Source: Bryobacterales bacterium
Lineage (GTDB): Bacteria > Acidobacteriota > Terriglobia > Bryobacterales > Bryobacteraceae
Direction: 5' to 3'
Assembly (NCBI GenBank): GCA_016789785.1
Contig: JAEUQE010000042.1
Location: 1 to 46,115, forward strand
DNA: 46,115 nucleotides
Positions 18,366-26,670 of the stretch are shown here, piece after piece. Numbering within the stretch: position 1 is the stretch's first letter; each line of letters begins with the position of its first letter. A program made the position numbers and the translations under genes. The notes beneath the pieces were generated by a model. The model searched no databases. It was not told the DNA's origin and was given only the letters and a program-made list of their open reading frames with translations.

Positions 18366-19052
18366 CTAACGGCGGATGAGAACCTCGCGGAAGTTGTCGC
18401 GAGTGAGAAAGAACTTGATGGCCTGGAAATCCTTGAACAAGGTTTCCAGCGCACGATTGGAGAAGGTCTGTGCACGGCGCCGCAGACCTCGTGGAGAGAT
18501 CTGAAGCGTGCGCGGATCGAGGATCCGGTAGGCGTAGTTGGCGACGAGTTGCGCGCGATCCTCCGAATGAAAGATCGCCAGAATCAGCGCGTCGCGCTCC
18601 AGAAGTTCGTGCAGACGCTTGACGAAAGCCTCAAGCAACGGGGTGGGCAGGTACTCCAACCCCTCCCATAGCAGCAGCCCTCCCAGGCTTGAGCCCTGGT
18701 AGTTGAGCGTCTGCTCCAGAAAATCCTCGAGCTTCCGCGACTCCGAAACATTCGGCGCGTTCCACACCGAATCCAAAGCCGGAATGAGATTCTCGGAACT
18801 CAGGCGATGGCCAAGATTGGTGATGTAGTTGATGTTCGCCTGGTTGGCGCCGCCCATGTCGACAATGGTCGAAGTTGGCCGGCGTTCAATGCCAACGAGG
18901 AATTGCTCCACGCCCCGGCTCAACCGGCTGGTTTCCTCGGTTGGATAACCGGCCGGCCATGAATCGTCGTTCGCCCGGCGTGCGGACACACGCCGGGGAA
19001 ACGACGGAGGATCGTCTTCCTTGCGAAAAATCGATTTTAGATCATCCCACAA
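18366..19052 (-). CDS. Putative class I methyltransferase-like protein
   Basis: This 228-residue protein is not clearly named by any motif I know. It contains STIVDMGGANQANINYITNLGHRL (about residues 60-83), which resembles a SAM-binding motif I, and LLLWEGLEYLPTPLLEAFVKRL ... ALILAIFH, which resembles the motif IV to post-motif region of methyltransferases. A methyltransferase fold is thus plausible, active or degenerate. The frame opens with a TTG at 19052 and the true start is uncertain. It lies 15 bp downstream of the bactofilin gene on the same strand, so a role linked to the cell surface or cytoskeleton is possible but inferred only from position. Confidence 0.6.
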   Translation of the reverse strand: MWDDLKSIFRKEDDPPSFPRRVSARRANDDSWPAGYPTEETSRLSRGVEQFLVGIERRPTSTIVDMGGANQANINYITNLGHRLSSENLIPALDSVWNAPNVSESRKLEDFLEQTLNYQGSSLGGLLLWEGLEYLPTPLLEAFVKRLHELLERDALILAIFHSEDRAQLVANYAYRILDPRTLQISPRGLRRRAQTFSNRALETLFKDFQAIKFFLTRDNFREVLIRR

Positions 19053-19067
19053 AGTTCGCTAAGCCGC

Positions 19068-19646
19068 TTACCGCTTCACTTCGGACATCCCGGCTGGGGC
19101 GCCCTGCGGAGAGCCGGAAGCCGTAGCCGCCATCACCTGCTGCCGCGGCTGCACCGGCTGAGGCGCTGGCTGCGGCTTGCTGATATCCTGCTTGATGATG
19201 TCGATGCTGCCCTTAAAGAAAGCGCCATCTTCAATCACGATGCGAGCCGTCCGAATGTCGCCTACCAGTTTCGCTTCCTTGCGAATCTCGATCTTCTCAC
19301 TCGCTTCCACATTACCGTGAATGGTGCCGATGATCACGATCTCACGGGCCTTGACGTTGGCCTGTACGCGGCCGTTTGGTCCGATGGTCAGACGGTGTTC
19401 CTGCAATTCCACCGTGCCGTCCAACTCCCCGTCAAAATAGAGATCTTCCCGGCTGATGATGTTGCCCTTGATGACTACCGATTTGCCGATCGATGCGGCG
19501 TTCGCCGACGCCCGGTAGGGCTCCGGCTCGACGGACCTGGACGACATGTTCGACATGGTGCCACTCTCCTTAAGAGACTCTGATGGAGCATGCGAAGGAC
19601 TGGATGTGCGGGGTGTGTACTCTTCCTCTTTACGACGTGACCACAT
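19068..19646 (-). CDS. Bactofilin (polymer-forming cytoskeletal protein)
   Basis: This 192-residue protein has the central bactofilin beta-helix (about residues 50-150): ASIGKSVVIKGNI, EDLYFDGELDGTVEL, LTIGPNGRVQANVKAREIVIIGTIHGNVEASEKIEI and AKLVGDIRTARIVIEDGAFFKGSI. Disordered tails flank it, and the C-terminal tail is rich in Pro and Gln (KPQPAPQPVQPRQQ). Bactofilins polymerise without nucleotide and scaffold cell-wall or surface machinery. The ATG at 19646 has AAGGAG 9 nt upstream; an internal ATG preceded by GGAGAGT (starting MSNMSSRS) is an alternative. It is followed by the methyltransferase-like gene. Confidence 0.93.
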   Translation of the reverse strand: MWSRRKEEEYTPRTSSPSHAPSESLKESGTMSNMSSRSVEPEPYRASANAASIGKSVVIKGNIISREDLYFDGELDGTVELQEHRLTIGPNGRVQANVKAREIVIIGTIHGNVEASEKIEIRKEAKLVGDIRTARIVIEDGAFFKGSIDIIKQDISKPQPAPQPVQPRQQVMAATASGSPQGAPAGMSEVKR

Positions 19647-19888
19647 TCGGGAAGACTCCTTCCAATGATGAGCGCTGTTGTTTGCGGAACCGCAGACGGG
19701 ACTGCCCAGCCGCAGCTTGCACGGTGGCCGCCGGGGGGAGAGGCGCGGCCAGCCGCGTACTACGAACTTTCATACTAAATGGCGTTCACTGAAAACGCAA
19801 GGCGCTTTTCACAATGTCACCCTGCCGGGCGCACCGGATGGCCCGTTTTGGCTACGTTTCGCAAGCCTATATCTGGGATAATGGAGTC

Positions 19889-20482
19889 GTGTCCAAGCTG
19901 AAGGATCTCGAACTGCGCCTGGAGCGCACGGAGAAGCAGCTTCGCCTGTTTCAGAAAGTCAGCCGCTTCATGGTCCGCGACCTCAGCCTGCCGGAAGTAC
20001 TCCAGGGAGTGGTGGATCTGCTGGTCGAGTTCATGGCTTGCGACTCCTGTCTGGTGTATCTCGTCGATAACGACGAACTCGTATTGTGCGCCTCAAATTC
20101 CCCTTCGCCAGCCACCATCGGCCGTGTGCGACTGAAGACCTCGGAAGGAATTACCGGCTGGGTGGCGCGGGAGCGGCGCATGGTTGCCATCTCACGCGAG
20201 GCGAATCGCGATCCCCGTTTCAAGCTGTTCAGCGATCTGCCCGCGGATACCTTCGAAGCGTTTCTTTCCGCTCCCGTCATCGCTCGCAACCGCGTGGTGG
20301 GCGTGATCAACGTGCAGCATCGCCAGCCTCACTCGCACTCGGGAAACGAGATGGAAGTGCTCACCACCGTCGGCGAACAGGTCGGTTGTCTGCTCGTCCT
20401 GGCGCGCATGGCGGGCACAGCGGTGGAAGAAGTGAACCATGCCGAATTGGTCCTGGCCTCCGGTCCGGTGATGCCCCGCTAG
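19889..20482 (+). CDS. GAF-domain protein
   Basis: This 197-residue protein has a short N-terminal coiled-coil-like helix (SKLKDLELRLERTEKQLRLFQKV) followed by one GAF domain (about residues 25-175): DLSLPEVLQGVVDLLVEFMACDSCLVYLVDNDELVLCASN ... GITGWVARERRMVAI ... FLSAPVIARNRVVGVINVQHRQP. GAF domains bind small molecules or sense redox/light; the ligand is not evident. There is no attached kinase or cyclase, so it may act as a partner of another signalling protein. I chose the GTG at 19889, with a -10-like GATAAT 6 nt before it, over an in-frame ATG at 19814. The next gene begins 16 bp after its stop. Confidence 0.85.
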   Translation: MSKLKDLELRLERTEKQLRLFQKVSRFMVRDLSLPEVLQGVVDLLVEFMACDSCLVYLVDNDELVLCASNSPSPATIGRVRLKTSEGITGWVARERRMVAISREANRDPRFKLFSDLPADTFEAFLSAPVIARNRVVGVINVQHRQPHSHSGNEMEVLTTVGEQVGCLLVLARMAGTAVEEVNHAELVLASGPVMPR

Positions 20483-20498
20483 TTTCCGAGGTGCGCAT

Positions 20499-21578
20499 AT
20501 GATTTCCCGGCGCAGTGTTTCCGGATTGCTGGGATCGGCGCTGTTGGCCGCGCAGTCCGCTGTGGATTCGCGCTGGACGATTCTGCGGCGCGACCGTTCC
20601 ACGCCTGTCCATGAGTTCGCCGTTTCGCGCGATGGCATCCCCTTTGCCATCACCGGCCCAGACGAGAAACCCTCACTGCTGACCTGGCAAGACACCTGGC
20701 AACAGCACCCACTCCCCGAGACTGCGTTGTCGGTTTTCCCGTTGATCGAAGGCTACTGCTGGCTTGCCGGAGTCTCCGGAATCTGGCGGTCCGCGGATGG
20801 CGGGAAGAACTGGAGCCAGCAATGGAAAGGCGAGGGGATCCTCCGCCTGTATTTTCTGGATGAGGATCGGGGCTACGCCACTGGAGGGAACAAGACCGCC
20901 CTGTTCACCAATGACGGCGGACAGACGTGGGAGCCAATTGCGGCCGCGGCGGAACCGCGCACCACCCCCGAATACACGGCCTACACGTGGGTGGAGTTCG
21001 TCACCACTCGCGTTGGGATTATTGCCGGAACGTCACGTCCGCCGAGGTCGGGAATCACCGACGTCATGCCGGCATGGCGTGATCCCGCCAAAGCCAGCCG
21101 CCGCCCGGAATGGCCCGGCGCCTCACTCACTCTGGAAACACGCGACGGATCCACCTGGAAACATTCGTCCACCTCCTTGTTTGGAAGGATCAGCCGCGTC
21201 AAATACGGCCGCGACGGCCGCGGATTGTCGTTGGTCGAGTTTCACGACGTCTTCGAATATCCCTCCGAGGTGTTCGCCATCAATCTGCGGACCGGCAAGT
21301 CCGAACGCGCGTATCGCGAGAAGGACATCGCAATCACCGACATCGCGCTTACCCAGACTGGGGCGTTGGGGCTTCTTGCCGGGGTGGAAGTGCCCGCCGA
21401 TCCAGCCAGGGACGACACTGGCCGAGTGCACATCATGACCAGTGAAGACCTTCGCACCTGGGTGGACGAACTGCTGCCCGAAAGACTTATGGCCCGTCGC
21501 GTTTTCATCGCTGGATTTCGCACTGATAGTTTGTGGGCCGCAACTGATACCGGCGTCATCCTGCGGCGAAAGAACTGA
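20499..21578 (+). CDS. Exported BNR/Asp-box beta-propeller protein
   Basis: This 359-residue protein starts with a Tat- or Sec-type signal (MISRRSVSGLLGSALLAAQSA) and contains Asp-box repeats, SADGGKNWSQQW and TNDGGQTWEPI, as in sialidase-like and YCF48/HCF136-like propellers. These repeats stabilise a beta-propeller but do not define activity, and no sialidase catalytic set is visible. Its function is therefore unassigned; a photosynthesis-type role is unlikely. GAGGTG lies 5 nt before the ATG, and it follows the GAF gene by 16 bp. Confidence 0.75.
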   Translation: MISRRSVSGLLGSALLAAQSAVDSRWTILRRDRSTPVHEFAVSRDGIPFAITGPDEKPSLLTWQDTWQQHPLPETALSVFPLIEGYCWLAGVSGIWRSADGGKNWSQQWKGEGILRLYFLDEDRGYATGGNKTALFTNDGGQTWEPIAAAAEPRTTPEYTAYTWVEFVTTRVGIIAGTSRPPRSGITDVMPAWRDPAKASRRPEWPGASLTLETRDGSTWKHSSTSLFGRISRVKYGRDGRGLSLVEFHDVFEYPSEVFAINLRTGKSERAYREKDIAITDIALTQTGALGLLAGVEVPADPARDDTGRVHIMTSEDLRTWVDELLPERLMARRVFIAGFRTDSLWAATDTGVILRRKN

Positions 21579-21636
21579 CTTCGGCGAAAGGCGGTAAGAT
21601 GAGAGTTTCCCGCGAATTGCAATGGGAGGACTATCT

Positions 21637-24588
21637 ATGAAAAGAGCGTCGCTAGGGAAGCGAGGCCATCGGAGGAGCGTTTGCCTTTTGGCAGCCGCTT
21701 TGTTGCCGGTCTATCCGGTTTTTTCCGCCGTATCGAAGAACGATTCGAACCACCACTCGAAAGCAAGGAAGGAGCAATCCCTTCAACTGAACACCAAAGC
21801 GCATGCGCAGTTAGGACGGTTGCCACTTTACTTTGAGCCGAATGTGGGACAGGCGGATTCCGCGGTTCGGTTTATCTCCCGCGGCGGTGGATTTACTACG
21901 CTGCTCACCGGCCAGGAGGCCGTCTTCCGGAATCAGGCACTCAGTAAACCCCTGCATCTCCAGTTTTTGAACTCTCAGCCCGCCGCCGGTGTCCAGCCCG
22001 AAGGGCGGTTGCCTGGTATCAGCAATTACTTCTACGGGAAAGACCCCGCCAAATGGCGGACGGACGTGCCGCACTACGCGAAAGTCCGATTCCGCGAAGT
22101 TTATCCGGGAGTGGACGTTGTTTACTACAGTGGCGGCAACCGCGTAGAGTACGACCTGATTGTGGCCCCAGGCGCCGATCCGGGTGTGATCGCGCTTAGT
22201 TGGGAAGGCGCCGATGGCATGCGCCTCGATCAGTCTGGCGACATCGTACTGATGACTTCCGCCGGCGAAATCCGGCAGCGGCGTCCCGTGGTTTACCAGG
22301 AGATCGACGGCCAACGCGTTGCGATCGGTGCGACCTACTTGCTGAAGAACAACGGCCGGATCGGTTTCGAACTGGCGCAGTGGGACCGGAAACAGCCGCT
22401 TGTCATCGATCCTCAGATTTTCTATTCCACCTTCGTCGGCGGATCCTCAGGCGAGGATGTTGGCGGAATCGCCGCCGACCCAGCGGGCTCCATCTACCTC
22501 GTGGGATCGACCTCCTCCACGAACTTCCCCCTGAACAACGCCGTTCAGACAGCCTACGGCGACCGCACTGACGCCTTTGTTACAAAGCTCGCGATCGGTG
22601 GCAGCGCGCTGGTCTACTCGACTTACCTTGGAGGAGAGTCCCTTGATGTCATTAACTCCGTGGCGGCGGACTCGGCGGGCAACGCTTACCTTACCGGCTT
22701 CACGGGATCGTTCGGATTCCCTGTAACGATGAATGTCTACCAAAAGGACTTCTCGGGTGTTCAGGACGCCTTTGTCACGAAGCTCTCACCGTTCGGAAAC
22801 AATCTCGTGTTCTCGACATTCCTTGGAACCAACGATACTTTCGAGGTGGGCTACGCGATCGTGGTGGACCGTAGTAACAACCCGGTCATTGCCGGCACAA
22901 CCAATAGCTCGACATTTCCGGTGACCACTGGTGCGTTTGACCGCTCTTACAACGGAAGTGAGGATATCTTCGTTACCAAGTTCGACTCCACGGGCCGCCA
23001 ACTGGTCTTCTCCACGTTTATCGGTGGCAATTTGAACGACTATGTGTTTTCGATGGTGGCGGATGTTGCGGGAGAACTGTATCTTGGGGGCACTACGACA
23101 TCCACAAACTTCCCAACCACCGGCGGCGCATTCGACACAACGCCCAATGGAATTGAGGATGGGTTCTTCGCTAAGCTCTCCCAAACCGGTGAAAGGCTGA
23201 TCTTTGGGTCCTACCTCGGCGGAGCGGGATTCGACCAGATTTGGGGCGTGGGTGTGGAACCGGGCGGCCGCATACTGGTTACCGGCGAAACCTCCTCCAC
23301 GGACTTCCCGACCACTGCCAATGCGCTGGAACGGACCATGCGAGGTACTTCCGATGCATTCGTCGCGAGGTTCACCTCCAGCGGAGAAAAAATGATCGCC
23401 AGCAGCTTGCTCGGCTCGTCCCGGCGCGAGTTTGGCAAGGCCATCCTGCCTGGGCCCGCTGGTCAGATGATTGTCGCTGGCTACTCCGAGTCGAACAACT
23501 TCCCGTCCACTCCCGACGCCTTTGGTTCTTCGGCAAACTTTTTCGGAGACGCTTTTCTTGCGATTTTCCGGCCACTCGGTGAGAGTCTGCATTTCTCCTC
23601 GGTGTTCCCCGGTGGACTTACCGAAGAGACGCGGGCGATGACGGTTGACGCTTCCGGCGACGTCTACATCGCGGGCCGTACGAACTCGACGGATTTCGTG
23701 ACCACGGGCGGCGCCTTCGACACTACTTACAACCTCGGTATTGATGCGTTCGTAACCCGCGTCACCAGCCTCAATCTTGTGGACTGCGTGGCTGCCGTGA
23801 ATCCCACCGGCACCACCTATGAGATCACTGGCGGCGGCGGTGGAGTCGCAGTGAACGGCCAATGTAATTGGTGGGCCTTCAGCAGCACCCCCTGGATCAC
23901 ATTGTCCGGATCCCCCTTGCAGAATGGCACCGGCTCACTGAACTACAACGTCGCGCAGTACAACGGGCAGGAACCCCGGACCGGCGCGGTAAATGTCGCA
24001 TCCAACCTCGTACACATCCTCCAGCGCGGCGCTACCGCCACTCCGCCATTCCAGGATGTGCCAGTTAACGATCCCTTCGTGGATTTCGTGCGCATCATTA
24101 AGAACAACGCAGTCACGTCGGGTTGTGCAGCGAACGCCTACTGCCCCAATCAGAACACCACCCGAGGCCAGATGGCCGTGTTCATCGTACGGTCGCTGCT
24201 CGGCACCGACAATTTCACGGTCCCCACCCAGCAGTTCTTCGAAGATGTGCCGTCCACTCACCCGCAGTATAAGTGGATCCAGAAGCTGCGGGAACTCGGT
24301 GTCACCACCGGGTGTAACCTGGTCCAGTATTGCCCCAATGACCCGGTTACTCGCGGACAAATGGCCGCGTTTCTGGTGCGGGCGAAGTTCGGGACGAACT
24401 TTACGTTCCCCACCACGCCTTACTTCCAGGACGTTCCGGCGACAAATGCGTTCTTCAACTTCATCCAGAAGCTGCGCCAAGTAGGCATCACGACTGGTTG
24501 CAGCGCCACGCAGTACTGCCCGAATGACAACAACACGCGCGGGCAGATGGCAGTGTTTCTTACCCGGATGTTCTTCACGCCCTGGTAA
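21637..24588 (+). CDS. SBBP-repeat / BACON / S-layer-homology surface protein
   Basis: This 983-residue secreted protein has a signal peptide (RRSVCLLAAALLPVYPVFSA), then an N-terminal domain (PLYFEPNVGQADSAVRFISRG). SBBP repeats follow from about residue 265 to 700 (recurring AFVTKL...LVYSTYLGG...AYLTG). A BACON-like Ig domain (CVAAVNPTGTTYEITGGGGGV ... GAVNVASNLVHILQRG) comes next. It ends with three S-layer-homology-like repeats (FQDVP ... TRGQMAVF), each with a CysX(6-7)Cys pair next to the TTGC/YCPN motif. It is probably attached to the cell surface. GGGAGGA lies 7 nt before the ATG at 21637, and TAAGAT at 21594 could be its -10. A terminator-like hairpin follows the stop at 24600-24625. 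Confidence 0.9.
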   Translation: MKRASLGKRGHRRSVCLLAAALLPVYPVFSAVSKNDSNHHSKARKEQSLQLNTKAHAQLGRLPLYFEPNVGQADSAVRFISRGGGFTTLLTGQEAVFRNQALSKPLHLQFLNSQPAAGVQPEGRLPGISNYFYGKDPAKWRTDVPHYAKVRFREVYPGVDVVYYSGGNRVEYDLIVAPGADPGVIALSWEGADGMRLDQSGDIVLMTSAGEIRQRRPVVYQEIDGQRVAIGATYLLKNNGRIGFELAQWDRKQPLVIDPQIFYSTFVGGSSGEDVGGIAADPAGSIYLVGSTSSTNFPLNNAVQTAYGDRTDAFVTKLAIGGSALVYSTYLGGESLDVINSVAADSAGNAYLTGFTGSFGFPVTMNVYQKDFSGVQDAFVTKLSPFGNNLVFSTFLGTNDTFEVGYAIVVDRSNNPVIAGTTNSSTFPVTTGAFDRSYNGSEDIFVTKFDSTGRQLVFSTFIGGNLNDYVFSMVADVAGELYLGGTTTSTNFPTTGGAFDTTPNGIEDGFFAKLSQTGERLIFGSYLGGAGFDQIWGVGVEPGGRILVTGETSSTDFPTTANALERTMRGTSDAFVARFTSSGEKMIASSLLGSSRREFGKAILPGPAGQMIVAGYSESNNFPSTPDAFGSSANFFGDAFLAIFRPLGESLHFSSVFPGGLTEETRAMTVDASGDVYIAGRTNSTDFVTTGGAFDTTYNLGIDAFVTRVTSLNLVDCVAAVNPTGTTYEITGGGGGVAVNGQCNWWAFSSTPWITLSGSPLQNGTGSLNYNVAQYNGQEPRTGAVNVASNLVHILQRGATATPPFQDVPVNDPFVDFVRIIKNNAVTSGCAANAYCPNQNTTRGQMAVFIVRSLLGTDNFTVPTQQFFEDVPSTHPQYKWIQKLRELGVTTGCNLVQYCPNDPVTRGQMAAFLVRAKFGTNFTFPTTPYFQDVPATNAFFNFIQKLRQVGITTGCSATQYCPNDNNTRGQMAVFLTRMFFTPW

Positions 24589-24599
24589 TAGGCGCCAAG

Positions 24600-24625
24600 G
24601 GGCCGCTGGCGAAAGTCAGCGGCCC
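24600..24625 (+). terminator. Hairpin after SLH protein
   Basis: GGGCCGCTG (24600-24608) pairs perfectly with CAGCGGCCC (24617-24625) across an 8-nt loop, 11 nt after the stop codon. It lacks a T run because the tandem repeat array begins at once. Confidence 0.55.
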
Positions 24626-24770
24626 GCCCTCACCATCACCCCTGACCACCGCCCTCACCATCACCCCTGACCACCGCCCTCACCATCACCCCTGGCCACC
24701 GCCCCTCACCATCACTCCTGGCCACCGCCCCTCACCATCACCCCTGGCCACCGCCCCTCACCATCGGCCC
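24625..24770. repeat. 25-26 bp tandem repeat, about 5.7 copies
   Basis: Five units plus a partial sixth run head to tail at 24625-24649, 24650-24674, 24675-24699, 24700-24725, 24726-24751 and 24752-24770. Each begins CGCCC(C)TCACCATCACC and ends CTG(A/G)CCAC. There are no spacers, so it is not a CRISPR. The + strand is almost free of G; the - strand carries recurring GG, GGGG and GGG runs that could form G-quadruplex. The C-rich bias continues to about 24890. Nothing convincing is coded there. Confidence 0.9.
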
Positions 24771-24922
24771 GTGCACCAACTTGACCACCGACCTGACGAC
24801 CGACTTGCCCCCCAGCGTCACCGCCGCCTGGCCGCCAGCCTCACCACAGCCTGGCCACTGGTCTCACCACCAGCCTGCCCCACGCACTGACAGCCGTCGG
24901 CCGAGTTTGATACAACGGTCGA
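24771..24922. other. C-rich intergenic region and cytochrome promoter
   Basis: This is C-rich, repeat-derived-looking sequence (ACCGACCTGACGACCGACTTG and similar) with no supported gene. The end holds TGATACAAC (hexamer 24911-24916), an extended -10 6 nt before the GTG start of the cytochrome gene. Confidence 0.5.
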
Positions 24923-25330
24923 GTGCTCTGGCTCGCCCTATTCCTGTTTTGTCTGACCTCGAATGCGGCCGAGCCTGTCTTCTCGCACAAGACCCACGCC
25001 CCGCTAAAACTGCCGTGCACCACGTGCCACGCCGGCGCCGTGGAGAAGGCTCGCGCAGGGTTTCCTCCCGTTTCGCAGTGCCACACCTGCCACAAAGATT
25101 ACGCCGGCCGGATCCCGGCGCAGCGCGTCTACAAGCTTGCCGACTTCGTCTTCTTCAGCCACTCCGTGCACGTCAAAGCCAAGGCCGAATGCTCCACCTG
25201 CCATGGCGACGTGTCGCAACAGGCAACCATCCAGATCTTCCGCGACGTGAAGATGAAGGACTGTGTGGACTGCCACAAGGAGAAACACGCCACCGAGGTC
25301 TGCACGGTGTGCCACGAACTCGGCCAGTAG
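24923..25330 (+). CDS. Small five-haem c-type cytochrome
   Basis: This 135-residue exported protein has a signal peptide (MLWLALFLFCLTSNAAEP) and five CxxCH haem-binding motifs: CTTCH (32-36), CHTCH (53-57), CSTCH (90-94), CVDCH (114-118) and CTVCH (127-131). Extra His residues (FSHKTHAPL, FSHSVH) can act as distal ligands, as in class III/c7-type cytochromes. It would carry electrons in the periplasm, and no dedicated oxidoreductase is adjacent. The frame starts at a GTG (24923) 6 nt after an extended -10 TGATACAAC, with no Shine-Dalgarno. It is convergent with the dehydratase gene, with 3 bp between the stops. Confidence 0.9.
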   Translation: MLWLALFLFCLTSNAAEPVFSHKTHAPLKLPCTTCHAGAVEKARAGFPPVSQCHTCHKDYAGRIPAQRVYKLADFVFFSHSVHVKAKAECSTCHGDVSQQATIQIFRDVKMKDCVDCHKEKHATEVCTVCHELGQ

Positions 25331-25333
25331 GCC

Positions 25334-26581
25334 TCACCGCAGCCGCACCACCGGCACCCGATCGTCATTCGGATCAGCCCAGCGGTCATTCGGGACAAGC
25401 GCGGTCCAGCCGGGCCGCAGAGGGTCCTGATCGTAGGGATAGCCGCCGAGCTCACGGTACAACTCCTGATACTCGCGCAGCTTCTCACGGTCGAGCCGCA
25501 CGCCAAGCCCCGGCCCCGTGGGCACCGCGATCGCACCATCTTCATACCGCATCAGACCGCCCTCAATGATGTCGCCGGTCAAGTGATGGTAGTGCGCATC
25601 GGCGGCAAACGAGAGATTCGGCGTCACTGCGCCGAGATGCAGCATGGTAGCGAGTTGGATTCCCAACTCACCCGACGAGTGAACCGCAACGCCGAGTTGG
25701 AATGTTTCGCAGATGGAAGCCGCCTTCACACAAGGCCGGATCCCTCCCCAGAACGTTGTGTCGAGCAGAATCACATCCACCGCGGGATGGAGCACGTTCG
25801 CCGAGAGTTGCTCGAAGTTCACCACCACGGTGTTCGTCGCCAGCGGCACCCGCAGCCGTTCGCGCGCCAGACGCATTCCGTTCAGCCCGAACACCGGATC
25901 CTCCAGATAGTCGTTGTTCAGCCCCTCCATGCCCTGGCCAAACCGGATCGCCTGCTCCGTCGACCAAACGGCGTTGGGATCAAACCGCACGCGGTCCTCG
26001 GGGAACTCCGCTGCGATCGCGCGATACAGTTCCAACTCGCGATCAGGATGAAACACGCCAGCCTTCACCTTGTGCGTCGTGAAGCCATACTTCTCTTTCA
26101 TGGAGCGCGCGAAGGCAATCGACTGATCGATGGTGCGGACCTCCCCCTTGCCCGTCTCGGGATTCGGGTAACGGTAAAAGCAGTAGGATGCGAACTTCAC
26201 GCGATCCCGCAGCCGGCCACCCAGAATCTCACTCACCGGTACGCCCCAGGCTTGGCCAATCAGATCGAGGCAGGCGAACTCGAGCGCGGCGAGCACCTGC
26301 GTCCGGTTGTTGTAAAGCGATGCTGTTGGGTTCGCGATGAGAAATCGCATCTCTTCCAACCGAGCCGGATCGTGGCCCAGCAGGTAGGCCTTCATCGCGC
26401 GAAACATGGCTTCGGCGGATTCGCCGCCGCCGCCCATCTCGCCAAGGCCGATCATTCCGTTGTCGGCCTCCACTTCCACAATCGTGCGTACGAATCGCCC
26501 CCAGTGGCATCCATTGGCGTGGCGTAGCGGCGCTTCCAGCGGAACCGTAACCGTGGTGGCGCGGATGTCGGTGATCTTCAC
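25334..26581 (-). CDS. Enolase-superfamily enzyme, glucarate-dehydratase-like
   Basis: This 415-residue enzyme of the mandelate racemase/glucarate dehydratase group takes a proton alpha to a carboxylate and here probably dehydrates an acid sugar. The KxK base is in THKVKAG (K171, K173). Likely Mg ligands are D201 (FDPNAVW), E227 (DYLEDP) and N250 (PLATNTVVV), the Asn being typical of glucarate dehydratases. His301 in [10 protein letters not shown] is the likely second base. Translation from the GTG at 26581 gives the canonical MKITDIRAT; a -10-like TACGAT is 6 nt upstream. An in-frame ATG at 26596 falls inside that promoter. The substrate is not proven; other acid-sugar dehydratases are possible. 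Confidence 0.9.
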   Translation of the reverse strand: MKITDIRATTVTVPLEAPLRHANGCHWGRFVRTIVEVEADNGMIGLGEMGGGGESAEAMFRAMKAYLLGHDPARLEEMRFLIANPTASLYNNRTQVLAALEFACLDLIGQAWGVPVSEILGGRLRDRVKFASYCFYRYPNPETGKGEVRTIDQSIAFARSMKEKYGFTTHKVKAGVFHPDRELELYRAIAAEFPEDRVRFDPNAVWSTEQAIRFGQGMEGLNNDYLEDPVFGLNGMRLARERLRVPLATNTVVVNFEQLSANVLHPAVDVILLDTTFWGGIRPCVKAASICETFQLGVAVHSSGELGIQLATMLHLGAVTPNLSFAADAHYHHLTGDIIEGGLMRYEDGAIAVPTGPGLGVRLDREKLREYQELYRELGGYPYDQDPLRPGWTALVPNDRWADPNDDRVPVVRLR

Positions 26582-26670
26582 AGTCCAATCGTACAATTCG
26601 CGGGAGGTGAGTGTTCTGTGAATCCGGTCCGCACTATACGAAACTGCCTTTTTGCGGTATCACAGTAAGG

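Noticed and set aside
24625..24770. Possible CRISPR array
   Set aside because: Units are contiguous with no unique spacers, so it is a simple tandem repeat.
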